Positions 43,529 through 53,576 of a stretch of 64,000 bases of DNA are shown one piece after another. The position numbers were made by a program, and so were the translations under genes. Under the pieces are notes generated by a model. It saw only the letters and a list, made by a program, of their open reading frames with translations. It ran no database searches and had not been told where the DNA came from. This stretch comes from Niallia sp052318935 (lineage in GTDB: Bacteria; Bacillota; Bacilli; Bacillales; Cytobacillaceae), in NCBI GenBank assembly GCA_052318935.1, contig JBQRKO010000003.1; one strand, written 5' to 3'. Each line of letters starts with the position of its first letter. Position 1 is the stretch's first letter.

Positions 43529-44917
43529 CTACTTTAAAACTTTACGAACTAATTTCCTTTTCTTTTCTGTGTAAGGAGGAAATAAAGTCGTAATATTCCA
43601 TCTATTGTTTTTCTTTAGTACACTTCTTTTGTGTGAAAAAGTAAAAAAGCTATACACGCCATGATACATTCCCATTCCAGAACTCCCAATACCACCAAAT
43701 GGCAAATATGGGTTTGCCGCATGTGTAATGGTATCATTTATACACACTCCCCCAGAAGAAATGCTGCTTACAATTTTCTCTTCTACCTCTCTATTTGTTG
43801 TAAAAACATATAATGCCAGTGGTTTGGACTGTTTTTGGACAGACTGTATGACATCATCCAAGTCAGAATACGTAATAATAGGAAGAATCGGTCCAAATAT
43901 TTCCTCTTTCATCGATAAAGAATTCCAATCAGCCTTCAGTAAGGTTGGCTCGATAAATCTTGTTTTCGCATTGCTATTTCCTCCAACAAGAATGTTTTCT
44001 TCCTCTTGCTGAAGGATTTGTGCTAGCCGGTTAAAATGTTTGTCATTCACTATCCTGCCAAAGTCTTTACTGCTTGCTACATTCGATCCAAAAAAAGTAT
44101 GCAATGCTTTTTTCAATTCTACAATCAAGTCTTCTTTTACTGATTCATGGACTACAAGATAATCGGGAGCAATGCATGTTTGCCCAGCATTAACTGTTTT
44201 CCCCCATAAAATACGTTGTGCAGCGATGGGAATATTGGCACTCTCATCGACAAATGTTGGACTTTTTCCGCCTAATTCTAACGTTACAGGTGTAAGATTT
44301 TTAGCGGCTGCTTCCATGACCATTTTTCCGACAGAAACACTTCCTGTAAAAAATATATAATCAAAAGAAGCCTGTATTAATGCCGTATTTGTGGCAACTC
44401 CACCCTCAACAGAACGAATATAGTTTTCATCAAAAATAGACGAAATCATCTCCGTAATAACAGCTGATATAGATGGAACCAATTCAGAAGGCTTTAATAC
44501 GACACAGTTTCCAGCAGCAATCGCACCAATTAACGGTTCCATTACAAGCTGAAAAGGATAATTAAATGGCCCAATGATTAACACCGTTCCATATGGTTCA
44601 TACTGTACATAACTTTTTGATGGAAACAACGTAAGCGGACTTTTTACTTTTTTTCGCTTTGCCCACTTTTTTAAATTCTTTAGCGTATGCCTGATGCTAC
44701 TTAACACAAAACCTACTTCATAGGCATACGCTTCAAACGCATGCTTTCCTAGATCCTTTTGCAGTGCTTCTATAATCTTTTGTTTAAATTGTTCGATTCC
44801 TGCTTTTAACTTTTGCAGCTGCTGTAAACGAAATTCAATGGATGCCGATTCGTTCGTATAAAAGAATTGTTGATGCCCGCTGATCAGTTGCTCCACATCT
44901 TTTGAAGTTAGTTCCAT
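43529..44917 (-). CDS. Aldehyde dehydrogenase, YwdH-like class 3 type
   Basis: A 462-residue NAD(P)-dependent ALDH. ATG 44917 is preferred; a 16-codon extension has no better ribosome site. Motifs are YGTVLIIGPFNYPFQLVMEPLIGAIAAGNCVVLKPSELVP, FTGSVSVGKMVMEAAAKN, catalytic Glu in TLELGGKSPTFVD, catalytic Cys in NAGQTCIAPDYLV, and KEEIFGPILPI. The C-terminal basic tail is typical of YwdH-like fatty aldehyde dehydrogenases. It is monocistronic. Confidence 0.93.
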   Translation of the reverse strand: MELTSKDVEQLISGHQQFFYTNESASIEFRLQQLQKLKAGIEQFKQKIIEALQKDLGKHAFEAYAYEVGFVLSSIRHTLKNLKKWAKRKKVKSPLTLFPSKSYVQYEPYGTVLIIGPFNYPFQLVMEPLIGAIAAGNCVVLKPSELVPSISAVITEMISSIFDENYIRSVEGGVATNTALIQASFDYIFFTGSVSVGKMVMEAAAKNLTPVTLELGGKSPTFVDESANIPIAAQRILWGKTVNAGQTCIAPDYLVVHESVKEDLIVELKKALHTFFGSNVASSKDFGRIVNDKHFNRLAQILQQEEENILVGGNSNAKTRFIEPTLLKADWNSLSMKEEIFGPILPIITYSDLDDVIQSVQKQSKPLALYVFTTNREVEEKIVSSISSGGVCINDTITHAANPYLPFGGIGSSGMGMYHGVYSFFTFSHKRSVLKKNNRWNITTLFPPYTEKKRKLVRKVLK

Positions 44918-45097
44918 ATATTTTCGTTTTCTTCCTTTCAATTGAAGTGATTTGTTTCGTCCCAATTAAAAAACTTAACAAGAATAAGAAAAAACAAAAG
45001 CGCTCAACTCTTATCGATTCACTTTTGTTTTATTTCTGATAATAATAACTTTAAATTCTATTGATGTAATCTATACTTAGCAGCGATTTTGGTTCTC

Positions 45098-46231
45098 TTA
45101 AGTAAGAATACGAACTAACTCATAATTTCGGTACTTTTTATTGCGTTTTGTATGGCGATCCGTAAATAATAGGTCTTTCTCCACTAAATTATTGAGTGAT
45201 TTTCTCGCGGTATTAGGCGATATATTTAATGCTTTTGCAACAGAAGCTACATCGGTAAAAGGATTTGAAAAAGTATATATCCATACTTTTGTATCAGAAG
45301 GAGTTTCACATTTCAGTAACCCACCTCTTGCTAATTCTTCAGCTTTATCCAATTTATCATTAATTTTATCCGCCATTCGATTACATGCATTTAAAAAGAA
45401 TAAAATCCAACTTCCCCAATCTGGATCTTGCCCTCGTACTCCATTTAATAAATCATAGTAACGCATTCTCTCTTTTTCTAACTCTTCACTTACAAAAAAG
45501 ATGGGTTTCGTTACAAGTTTAGACTGCATAAGATATAGTACAATTAAAATCCTACCTAATCGACCATTTCCATCTAAGAAAGGATGAATGGATTCAAATT
45601 GCGCGTGAATAATAGCTGATTTAATAAGGGGATCACTCTCTTCGTCAAACACAAAACGCTCTAAAGAATTTCCCAAATGCTCTATTGATAATTTCTGATT
45701 ATATGGATGGCCATTTATAAAGTTTTCTAAATTATTCATATAGCCACTAATTTTCTCAGCCGATATAGGAATATAAGAAGCATCTTCTATTTTATTCGTG
45801 GGACCAATAAAATTTTGGATTTTCCGGAACTGTCCACTGGATTGAACAGAACCTCTCGCCCCTTTCATCAGAATCTGATGTAATTCTTGGATGAGCCTTG
45901 TAGTTATTGGATAACCATTTTTTATACGCTCAAATCCTTCAAACAGAGCTTGTTGATAGTTATTTACTTCTATAACTTCCCATCGAGGATTCTTATCATC
46001 TTTTTCTTCCACCATATCAGTAAATGTAACTTGTGTACCTTCAATTCGTGTCGACTCAACGGATTCACTTAGAGATAATACTTGAACTAATGCTTCACTA
46101 ACAATAGAGTGTTTAAACTTTTCTTCAAGTCTACCTATTTTATTACTTGCCTGGGATAGAACATTCAAGATTTTGATGGCGTCTTTGTTTTTTACATCTA
46201 AAGGTAATAAATTCAATCCATGAATTGCCAT
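45098..46231 (-). CDS. Fic-family AMP-transferase with internal inhibitory motif and C-terminal wHTH
   Basis: A 377-residue Fic protein. The catalytic motif HPFLDGNGRLGRILI is complete. An N-terminal inhibitory helix STRIEG (form S-x3-E-G, about residues 63-68) marks a class II enzyme kept in check by its own Glu. The C-terminal winged helix (VASVAKALNISPNTARKSLNNLVEKDLLF) may bind DNA. Fic proteins attach AMP to protein Tyr/Thr, or remove it. There is no adjacent antitoxin, consistent with self-inhibition. Confidence 0.92.
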   Translation of the reverse strand: MAIHGLNLLPLDVKNKDAIKILNVLSQASNKIGRLEEKFKHSIVSEALVQVLSLSESVESTRIEGTQVTFTDMVEEKDDKNPRWEVIEVNNYQQALFEGFERIKNGYPITTRLIQELHQILMKGARGSVQSSGQFRKIQNFIGPTNKIEDASYIPISAEKISGYMNNLENFINGHPYNQKLSIEHLGNSLERFVFDEESDPLIKSAIIHAQFESIHPFLDGNGRLGRILIVLYLMQSKLVTKPIFFVSEELEKERMRYYDLLNGVRGQDPDWGSWILFFLNACNRMADKINDKLDKAEELARGGLLKCETPSDTKVWIYTFSNPFTDVASVAKALNISPNTARKSLNNLVEKDLLFTDRHTKRNKKYRNYELVRILT

Positions 46232-46361
46232 TAATGTCCCTCCTTTGCATTTTTTGCTCTTATTTATCCATATTACACTAAATTAGATCAAAAAATACAA
46301 AAAAGTGATTTATAAATCATACTTTCTTCCGTAACTAGAGTTAATAACAAGAATTAAATAT

Positions 46362-46413
46362 AAAAAACCTGAATGAAGAACTTTTTAACAGTTTTTCGTT
46401 CAGGTTTCTTTTT
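46362..46413 (-). terminator. Terminator after aroD
   Basis: AAAAACCTGAAT...GTTCAGGTTT stem with a T-run, just past the aroD stop. Confidence 0.8.
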
Positions 46414-46420
46414 TCTTCTC

Positions 46421-47194
46421 TTATAATTTTATGGCATTGTGTACGATATTTAAAACTGTTCTTAACTCTGCAACAGGAATTTGTCCTGGAGCGGATGCTT
46501 TTTTCGCTGCGGCAAATGTCAATGCTGATCCAAATACTTCTCCTGCCATTCGGCTGATTGCACCTTTTCCAGCCATAGACATCACAATAATTGGTCTGTC
46601 TGCATATTGTTCTTTCATCGTGCTTGTTGCATCTAAAACAGTAATAACATCGGCAGCACAGTTAGGCATAACAGCAATTTTTGGCAAGTCTGCACCCAAT
46701 TGCTGCGCTTTACATAGACGAGCTATTATTTCCTCTTTGGAAGGAGTTTTTTCAAAATCGTGATTCGATATAATAACAGCAACCTTTTTACTATGGGCAT
46801 AGTTTACTATTTCTTGTATTTCTTTTTCATCATTAAATAGTTCTATATCAATAATATCGGCAATCCCAGCTTCACAAGCTGCCTTGTTTAAAGCAAAATA
46901 CAAGGAAGAATCAAGTTCTTTTTCTCCCCCTTCCTTTTTACTTCTAAAAGTAAAAATAAGCGGAAGATCTGCCAGTTCATTTCTAATGACACTTAATGCC
47001 GATAGTACTTTTTCTACATCATCTGCTTGTGCAAAGTAATCAACCCGCCACTCGATCACATCTACATTTAATGTTTTTAAATAGGCAGCCTCTTCTTTTA
47101 GCTGCTGCACTGTTTGTCCAATCATAGATACACATATTTTCGGAATGCCTGCACCTATTTCTATATTTTTCACTTTAACTACTTGATCCATCAA
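46421..47194 (-). CDS. aroD: 3-dehydroquinate dehydratase, type I
   Basis: A 257-residue shikimate-pathway enzyme. Motifs are NVDVIEWRVDYF (substrate Arg), VAVIISNHDFEKTPS (catalytic His) and DLPKIAVMPNCAADVI (Schiff-base Lys region), with C-terminal MSMAGKGAISRMAGEVFGSALTF. It removes water from 3-dehydroquinate. A shikimate kinase gene lies 107 bp upstream on the same strand, so the two probably form a small aro unit apart from the main aro cluster. Confidence 0.95.
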   Translation of the reverse strand: MMDQVVKVKNIEIGAGIPKICVSMIGQTVQQLKEEAAYLKTLNVDVIEWRVDYFAQADDVEKVLSALSVIRNELADLPLIFTFRSKKEGGEKELDSSLYFALNKAACEAGIADIIDIELFNDEKEIQEIVNYAHSKKVAVIISNHDFEKTPSKEEIIARLCKAQQLGADLPKIAVMPNCAADVITVLDATSTMKEQYADRPIIVMSMAGKGAISRMAGEVFGSALTFAAAKKASAPGQIPVAELRTVLNIVHNAIKL

Positions 47195-47300
47195 ACGTTC
47201 ACTCCAGTTACATGATAAAAAGAACAGACAGCAAAAACACGCACGTTTTAATCTAGCTTATTAGGTAGCAAAAAAACGAGTGTTTTTATGCTGATTCTCC

Positions 47301-47858
47301 TTATTGTGGTTCATTTAACTCCCAAGCCCATTTTAATGAATTCACAATATAATCTGCTACTTCTTCAATTTCTTGGCTATCTGTCAACACTGAGGAATGG
47401 TGATCAGCGTATATTGCTTTTCTTTTATTAAACAGCTCTTCCATATCTTCCATTGATTTTCCTTTTAAAACGGGCCTGCTATCGATTATAAGATTAATTC
47501 TTTCTTTCCAAGAATCCCAAGATAAATCTAAATGGATAACGATACAATGCTCTAAACAAGCTTTTTTTATCTCTTCCTGTAAAAAGGAACCTCCACCTAA
47601 CGAAAGAATATGAAGCTTCTTCTTCTGACAAAGGTTGATGATTACTTCCTTCTCTTTCTCTCTAAATGTCTTTTCTCCAAGCTTATTAAAAATTTCAGGA
47701 ACAGGCATTCCATATTCTTCTTCTATCACTTGGTCAACATCGAGAAAGTCTCGGTACAACTTCTTCGCAACGGCTTTTCCAATCGATGTTTTCCCTACTC
47801 CCATAAATCCAATAAAAATAATATTTTTTTCTTTAAGCGGAACACTGCGTGTATTCAA
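47301..47858 (-). CDS. aroK: Shikimate kinase
   Basis: A 185-residue kinase from TTG 47858 behind AGGGGGC. Walker A is GFMGVGKTSIGKAV, the shikimate-binding region is DFLDVDQVIEEE, KLGEKTFREKEKEVI and LSLGGGSFL, and the lid holds SRPVLKG. It phosphorylates shikimate. Lies upstream of aroD on the same strand. Confidence 0.92.
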   Translation of the reverse strand: MNTRSVPLKEKNIIFIGFMGVGKTSIGKAVAKKLYRDFLDVDQVIEEEYGMPVPEIFNKLGEKTFREKEKEVIINLCQKKKLHILSLGGGSFLQEEIKKACLEHCIVIHLDLSWDSWKERINLIIDSRPVLKGKSMEDMEELFNKRKAIYADHHSSVLTDSQEIEEVADYIVNSLKWAWELNEPQ

Positions 47859-48053
47859 GGTGAAGCCCCCTATTTCTTGCATTTTAACATTTATTACCAA
47901 TAAGTTGTTTTTTTCTCCTTATATTATACGTCATCGAACCTCTTAATCATAGAAGATTATTAGGCGATGGATTTTATGATAAATGTTCGAAATCAATAGG
48001 GGCTTACTTATCTATTTGGACGAAATCGTTTCAGCAAACTGAAAAATAAGAAA

Positions 48054-48099
48054 TAGAGCCTTTTGTCTACCTCAAACACTTAGTGATGAAAGGCTCTAG
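48054..48099 (-). terminator. Terminator-like hairpin
   Basis: TAGAGCCTTTT / GAAAGGCTCTA downstream of the hypothetical gene that ends at 48168. The 47945-48050 stretch holds nothing else. Confidence 0.6.
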
Positions 48100-48167
48100 A
48101 CCTTGATGCAAGCCTTGTTAAAACTTCCATTTGCAAGAATTTTTCTCTCTCTGATGGAAGCTGAACG

Positions 48168-48650
48168 TTAATACCCATTATACTCTCCGCCCTGCTGTTC
48201 GGCTTCTGCTGGAATAGAAATTCCCATTTTTTTTAGTTCAGACTTCGTTTGATTTAAATAAAATTCCGTCTGATTTTGCCAGCGAATGATCATTTGGATA
48301 AATGGTTTAAATTCAGAACCGGCATTTCCCTCCATAACACCTAGCCATTTTTTTACAGATACATCCTGTTTCTCAGCATTTTTTATACAAGCTGTCATCG
48401 TATCGATGATTGATTGCCTCTGCTCGCCAGTTGCTAGTCTTTGAGCCGATCCAACTGCTGTCACACGATGGTAAGATGCTGGAACTAAATGATTATGCAT
48501 TTCATTATTCCCTTTTATATCTTTCGCTTGCGGAATATGATAAAGCTCACTGCTCATCGCACAAACCATTTCTTCAGCGTATAAACTTCTTTGCAGCAAA
48601 TTTAAGATGTCTTGCCAATTTGTTTCCCTATAGTAATTGTAAGGATACAA
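48168..48650 (-). CDS. Hypothetical ferritin-like/coat-like helical protein
   Basis: A 160-residue protein from TTG 48650 behind GGGGGAA. The N-terminus is YPYNYYRETNWQDILNLLQR, followed by a long helical region (SLYAEEMVCAMSSELYHIPQAKDI, ASYHRVTAVGSAQRLATGEQRQSIIDTM) and a Gln/Gly tail. The pattern is reminiscent of spore-associated or ferritin-like helical proteins. I recognise no family for certain. Confidence 0.65.
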   Translation of the reverse strand: MYPYNYYRETNWQDILNLLQRSLYAEEMVCAMSSELYHIPQAKDIKGNNEMHNHLVPASYHRVTAVGSAQRLATGEQRQSIIDTMTACIKNAEKQDVSVKKWLGVMEGNAGSEFKPFIQMIIRWQNQTEFYLNQTKSELKKMGISIPAEAEQQGGEYNGY

Positions 48651-48896
48651 GCATATTCCCCCCTTTAAAATGTGTGTTCATAAAGGTAACCATCTTCTTA
48701 AAAAACTTTTCTTTTATAAAGGTATGTTGGCACTTCCAATTGGGTGATTGTACATAATTGAATTTAACCCTTCAAACTCTTTTTGTTAGTAAATTTATTA
48801 CTTTTCTATTATTCTATATATACGTGGAAAATTATTGTAATTCATCTAATTGATCATTATGAATTTGTCTTTACAAATTGCTTACGATAACTTTAT

Positions 48897-48911
48897 TTAT
48901 AATAATTATAA
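48897..48911. promoter_or_regulatory. PerR box upstream of katA
   Basis: TTATAATAATTATAA is a perfect match to the PerR consensus TTATAATNATTATAA, about 80 bp before the catalase start. It predicts peroxide induction by PerR. Confidence 0.85.
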
Positions 48912-48990
48912 AGTAGTATTGATTTTTTTATTATAAATGCTATTATTATTTAAGACAAAGAAATTATTAAAAATTATGAGGTGATTTTAA

Positions 48991-50445
48991 ATGACAAATA
49001 ATAAACTAACAACAAGTTGGGGAGCTCCTGTTGGTGATAATCAAAACTCCATGACGGCAGGGCATCGTGGACCAACATTAATTCAAGATGTTCATTTACT
49101 CGAAAAATTAGCTCATTTTAATAGAGAACGTGTTCCAGAACGTGTCGTTCATGCTAAAGGTGCTGGTGCACATGGTTATTTTGAAGTAACAAATGATTTA
49201 ACAAAGTATACGAAAGCCAACTTTTTATCAGAAGTTGGTAAAAGAACACCGTTGTTTATTCGTTTTTCTACAGTTGCTGGTGAACTTGGATCTGCAGATA
49301 CGGTTCGTGATCCTCGAGGATTCGCGGTGAAATTTTATACAGAAGAAGGGAACTACGATATTGTTGGAAATAATACACCTGTATTCTTTATTCGCGATGC
49401 GATTAAATTCCCTGATTTCATCCATACACAAAAAAGAGATCCAAAAACACATTTAAAAAATCCAACTGCCGTATGGGATTTCTGGTCTCATTCTCCAGAA
49501 TCTTTACATCAAGTATCAATTCTTATGTCTGACCGCGGTATTCCAGCAACATTAAGACATATGCATGGATTTGGCAGCCATACATTTAAGTGGGTGAACA
49601 AAGAAGGAGACGCTGTCTGGATTAAATATCATTTTAAAACAGACCAAGGCATTAAAAACTTAGCGGTAGATGCAGCTGCTAAAATTGCTGGTGAAAATCC
49701 TGATTACCACACAGAAGATTTATTTAATGCGATTGAAAAAGGAGATTTCCCTGCTTGGACGCTATATGTACAAATCATGCCATTAGAAGATGCAAACACA
49801 TATCGTTTCGACCCATTTGATGTAACAAAAGTATGGTCACAAAAAGACTATCCATTAATCGAAGTTGGCCGCATGGTTCTTGACCGCAATCCTGAAAACT
49901 ATTTTGCAGAAGTAGAACAAGCTACATTCTCACCTGGAACATTCGTGCCTGGCGTTGAGGCATCTCCAGATAAAATGCTGCAAGGTCGCTTATTTGCATA
50001 CAGTGATGCACATCGCTACAGAGTCGGAGCTAACCATCAAGCATTGCCAATCAATCGTCCAAAATGCCCTGTAAACCATTACCAACGTGATGGACAAATG
50101 CGTTTTGATGGCAACGGAGGCGGTTCAGTCTATTATGAACCAAACAGTTTTGGTGGACCAACTGAATCTGCTGAAGATAGAACAACAGCATTTGCAGTAT
50201 CCGGTGTGGCAGATAGTGTCGCATACGATCATCATGACCATTACACACAAGCTGGTGATTTATACCGTCTAATGTCTAAAGAAGAACGCACAAGATTAGT
50301 GGAAAACATTGTTGCCGCAATGAAACCAGTAGAATTAGATGAAATTAAACTTCGCCAAATCGGCCACTTCTACAAAGCAGATCCTGAATACGGAACTCGC
50401 ATTGCAGAAGGACTAGGTTTAACCGTACCTAAAGCTGTAAAATAA
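48991..50445 (+). CDS. katA: Catalase (monofunctional, clade 3)
   Basis: A 484-residue haem catalase. Active-site segments are FNRERVPERVVHAKGAGAHGYFEVT (catalytic His), FSTVAGELGSADTVRDPRGFAVKFYT (Asn region follows in NYDIVGNNTPVFF), and the proximal Tyr in GRLFAYSDAHRYRVG. The small-subunit length matches KatA of Bacillus. It converts hydrogen peroxide to water and oxygen. It is monocistronic, with a PerR box upstream and a terminator downstream. Confidence 0.97.
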   Translation: MTNNKLTTSWGAPVGDNQNSMTAGHRGPTLIQDVHLLEKLAHFNRERVPERVVHAKGAGAHGYFEVTNDLTKYTKANFLSEVGKRTPLFIRFSTVAGELGSADTVRDPRGFAVKFYTEEGNYDIVGNNTPVFFIRDAIKFPDFIHTQKRDPKTHLKNPTAVWDFWSHSPESLHQVSILMSDRGIPATLRHMHGFGSHTFKWVNKEGDAVWIKYHFKTDQGIKNLAVDAAAKIAGENPDYHTEDLFNAIEKGDFPAWTLYVQIMPLEDANTYRFDPFDVTKVWSQKDYPLIEVGRMVLDRNPENYFAEVEQATFSPGTFVPGVEASPDKMLQGRLFAYSDAHRYRVGANHQALPINRPKCPVNHYQRDGQMRFDGNGGGSVYYEPNSFGGPTESAEDRTTAFAVSGVADSVAYDHHDHYTQAGDLYRLMSKEERTRLVENIVAAMKPVELDEIKLRQIGHFYKADPEYGTRIAEGLGLTVPKAVK

Positions 50446-50451
50446 GTTCAA

Positions 50452-50491
50452 AGATAAAAAGCTTCCTTCAAACAGGAAGCTTTTTATCTTT
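50452..50491 (+). terminator. Terminator after katA
   Basis: AGATAAAAAGCTTCC / GGAAGCTTTTTATCT hairpin. Confidence 0.88.
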
Positions 50492-50547
50492 GATTCATCA
50501 GCTTAAAAAGTTTGCTATTTTGTACACAAAGACATCTTTAAACACCA

Positions 50548-50685
50548 TTATTCCATTGATTTTTTATTTGTATTCGCCCATTGATTATTTGTTGCACTTT
50601 TTTTATTTTCTTTTGAACTTTCTGTAACCTCTACATTAGCAGTAGCCCATTGATTATCATATTCTGATTTTTTATCTTTCTCCAT
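50548..50685 (-). CDS. Small hydrophilic protein with repeated NQWA motif (45 aa)
   Basis: ATG 50685 follows GGAGGG. The product begins MEKDKKSEYDNQWATANVEV and ends NNQWANTNKKSME, so the motif NQWA-x-N occurs twice. It is very hydrophilic, rich in Lys, Asn, Ser and Glu. No family is recognised; small spore-type proteins of Bacillus look similar in composition. It is isolated between katA and the copper genes. Confidence 0.6.
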   Translation of the reverse strand: MEKDKKSEYDNQWATANVEVTESSKENKKSATNNQWANTNKKSME

Positions 50686-50785
50686 AGCTATTCCCTCCAT
50701 CTATAATAAGATTTTTAAGACGTACAAAATTAGTATGGATAGAAGAGTATTAAATTATGAACTTTTTTATAAAACCTAATTGCTT

Positions 50786-53230
50786 TTACAATTTCACCCG
50801 CTGCAGACGAAGGGCATTTAAAACAACAGATATCGAACTGAAAGCCATTGCAGCTCCAGCAAGCCATGGCGCTAAAAAGCCTAATGCGGCAATCGGGATG
50901 CCAATTACATTGTATGCGAAAGCCCAAAACAGATTTTGTTTAATATTGCGAATCGTTTTTTTGCTCATCATAATGCTGTCGGCAATGCTGTTTAAATCTC
51001 CTCTGATTAATGTAATATCAGCTGCTTCCATTGCTATATCTGTTCCAGTTCCAATCGCCATGCCTATATCTGCTAATGCTAGTGCCGGTGCATCGTTGAT
51101 TCCATCTCCAACCATCGCTACCTTTTTCCCTTGCTTTTGCAATTTTTTCACTTCTTCTGCTTTTCCTTCTGGGAGCACTTCGGCAATTACTTGCTCAATG
51201 CCTGCTTGTGCCGCAATTGCTTGTGCTGTTTTTTGATTATCCCCTGTAATCATGATTACATCTACACCGAGTTGCTTTATTCTTTCCACCGCTTCTTTTG
51301 AAGATTCTTTTATCGTATCAGCCACTGCCACCATTCCTGCGAACTTTCCATTTACAGCAGCAAGCATTGCCGTTTTTCCTTGTGATTCTAAAGCATCCAT
51401 TTCTAATACAATGGAATCAATTGGAATATTATTTTTACACATTAAACGGCGAGTACCGACCAAGACTTCTTCTGACTCTACTGTTGCTTTTATGCCATAA
51501 CCAGGTATAGCTTCAAAAGCAGATACCATTTTTAGTGGAATATTTTTTTCCTTTACTCCGCTGACAATTGCCTGTGCCAATGGATGTTCTGATTGACTTT
51601 CTGCGGACGCAACTAGAGATAAAAAATAATCTTCATCTAAAACTGTTTGCACATCCGTTAATACAGGAGCACCATTTGTCACCGTACCTGTTTTATCTAA
51701 CAAGACTGTATCAATCTTGTGGGTCATTTCTAGATGCTCTCCACCTTTAAAAAGAATGCCGAATTCTGCTGCACGTCCTGAACCAGCCATAATAGACGTT
51801 GGCGTAGCGAGACCAAGGGCACAAGGACAGGCAATCACAAGAACAGCAATTAGCTTTTCTAATGCTTCAGAAAAGTTGCCAGGATCGACTGCAAAAAACC
51901 AAATGAAAAACGTAAGTACCGCTATTCCGACAACAACTGGTACAAAAACGCCTGAAATCGTATCGGCAAGGCGTTGAATCGGCGCCTTTGATCCTTGCGC
52001 TTCTTCGACTACTTTTATTATTTGAGAAAGGGCTGTTTCTTTTCCGACTTTTATTGCTTTTATTTTTATAAAACCATTTTTATTAATCGATGCACCAATT
52101 ACACTGTCTCCTGTTTGTTTATCTACAGGAATGCTTTCCCCTGTAATCATCGATTCATCAACTGCTGATATTCCTTCTATTATTTCCCCATCGACTGGAA
52201 TTTTTTCACCTGGTTTGACAAACACAATATCCCCTGCTGTCACTTCTTCAAGAGGAATGATCTTCTCTGCTCCATCTCGCCATACAGTAGCTGTTTTTGC
52301 CTGCAATCCCATTAATTTTTTAATTGCATCAGATGATCTTCCTTTTGCCTTTGCTTCCATTACTTTTCCTAAAATAATTAATGTAATAAGAACGGCACTT
52401 GTTTCGAAATAAAGTCCTTCTGTATGACCATAATGACCAATTGATTGAAAGGCTAAATACACGCTGTAAAAATAAGCGGCGGAAGTTCCTAATACGACAA
52501 GCACATCCATATTTGCACTATAATTTTTAATCGCTTTATACGCACCTATATAAAATTGTTTTCCAATAATAAACTGAACAGGTGTTGCTAATAACAATTG
52601 CACCCATGGATTCATCAAAATTTCAGGAACGTATAGAAAAGAAGTAAAACGAAAATGACCAACCATTGTCCATAATAGCGGCAAAGATAAAATAAGGGAG
52701 ACAATAAATTTTCTTTGCTGTTTTTTTAATTCATTTTGCCGATAATCATTTACTTCCTCCTCATTTTTTTCATTTTTTATGCTAGCTCCATACCCTAGTT
52801 TATCTACTTTTCCGATAATTTCTTTTGTGGATATAATAGAAGGATTATATTCAACTGTCGCTTTTTCCAATGCCAGATTTACATTTGCCTCGTTAACGCC
52901 TTCCAACTTTTTTAAACCTTTTTCAATTCGGGTGGCACATGCTGCACACGTCATGCCTGTAATGGCAAGTTCTGCCTTATCCTGCACAACACCATACCCA
53001 AGTCCTTCCACTTTTGCTTGAATATCTTTAGCAGTTAATTGATCCTCATTATATTTAACAGTTGCTTTTTCTAATGCTAAGTTAACGGTTGCTTCCGTTA
53101 CTCCTTCCATTTTATTTAATCCTTTTTCAATTCTTGTAGCACAAGCTGCACAGGTCATACCAGTTATTTGAAACTGATTTTCTTTTAGTATTTGCCCTCT
53201 ATCTTCACTTCTCTGCAATGCTTCGCTCAT
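50786..53230 (-). CDS. copA: Copper-exporting P-type ATPase CopA
   Basis: An 814-residue P1B ATPase. Two N-terminal metal-binding domains each carry GMTCAACATR (about 23-32 and 91-100). The membrane CPC motif is VIACPCALGLATPTS, the actuator ITGES, phosphorylation site DKTGT, nucleotide-binding SEHPLAQAI and hinge GDGINDAPALA. It pumps Cu(I) out, receiving it from CopZ. A CsoR-like operator precedes it, so it has its own copper-responsive promoter besides the csoR-copZ unit. Confidence 0.97.
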   Translation of the reverse strand: MSEALQRSEDRGQILKENQFQITGMTCAACATRIEKGLNKMEGVTEATVNLALEKATVKYNEDQLTAKDIQAKVEGLGYGVVQDKAELAITGMTCAACATRIEKGLKKLEGVNEANVNLALEKATVEYNPSIISTKEIIGKVDKLGYGASIKNEKNEEEVNDYRQNELKKQQRKFIVSLILSLPLLWTMVGHFRFTSFLYVPEILMNPWVQLLLATPVQFIIGKQFYIGAYKAIKNYSANMDVLVVLGTSAAYFYSVYLAFQSIGHYGHTEGLYFETSAVLITLIILGKVMEAKAKGRSSDAIKKLMGLQAKTATVWRDGAEKIIPLEEVTAGDIVFVKPGEKIPVDGEIIEGISAVDESMITGESIPVDKQTGDSVIGASINKNGFIKIKAIKVGKETALSQIIKVVEEAQGSKAPIQRLADTISGVFVPVVVGIAVLTFFIWFFAVDPGNFSEALEKLIAVLVIACPCALGLATPTSIMAGSGRAAEFGILFKGGEHLEMTHKIDTVLLDKTGTVTNGAPVLTDVQTVLDEDYFLSLVASAESQSEHPLAQAIVSGVKEKNIPLKMVSAFEAIPGYGIKATVESEEVLVGTRRLMCKNNIPIDSIVLEMDALESQGKTAMLAAVNGKFAGMVAVADTIKESSKEAVERIKQLGVDVIMITGDNQKTAQAIAAQAGIEQVIAEVLPEGKAEEVKKLQKQGKKVAMVGDGINDAPALALADIGMAIGTGTDIAMEAADITLIRGDLNSIADSIMMSKKTIRNIKQNLFWAFAYNVIGIPIAALGFLAPWLAGAAMAFSSISVVLNALRLQRVKL

Positions 53231-53244
53231 TTTGAAACCTCCTT

Positions 53245-53261
53245 ATACCTATATGGGGTAT
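53245..53261. promoter_or_regulatory. CsoR operator-like site before copA
   Basis: ATACCTATATGGGGTAT, an inverted repeat of ATACC / GGGTAT type, lies 15 bp before the copA start and resembles the site before csoR. Confidence 0.65.
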
Positions 53262-53356
53262 ATTTTATAGAAAAAGAAAGAGGCTTTCTTAGTACATAAG
53301 TTTAAGCCCCAAATTGTCTTTAAAGGGACTCTAAATAAACCCCTTTCACCAAGTGA

Positions 53357-53563
53357 TTACTTCACATCATAACCTTGATCATCAATTGCTTCTTTGATTG
53401 CATCCAAACTTACTTCTGCTTCGTTATATGCTACGTCAACAAGTCCTTCTTCAAGCTTCACCGTTACTGCTGATACTCCTGAAAGCTCTCCTACACTGCT
53501 CTCTACAGCTTTTACACAATGACCGCATGACATGCCTTCTACTTTTAACGTTACTTTTTCCAT
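53357..53563 (-). CDS. copZ: Copper chaperone CopZ
   Basis: A 68-residue HMA-domain protein with Cu(I)-binding motif GMSCGHC near the N-terminus and the ferredoxin-like sandwich pattern. It delivers copper to CopA. The gene starts 13 bp after csoR on the same strand. Confidence 0.95.
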   Translation of the reverse strand: MEKVTLKVEGMSCGHCVKAVESSVGELSGVSAVTVKLEEGLVDVAYNEAEVSLDAIKEAIDDQGYDVK

Positions 53564-53576
53564 CTTAGTACACTCC

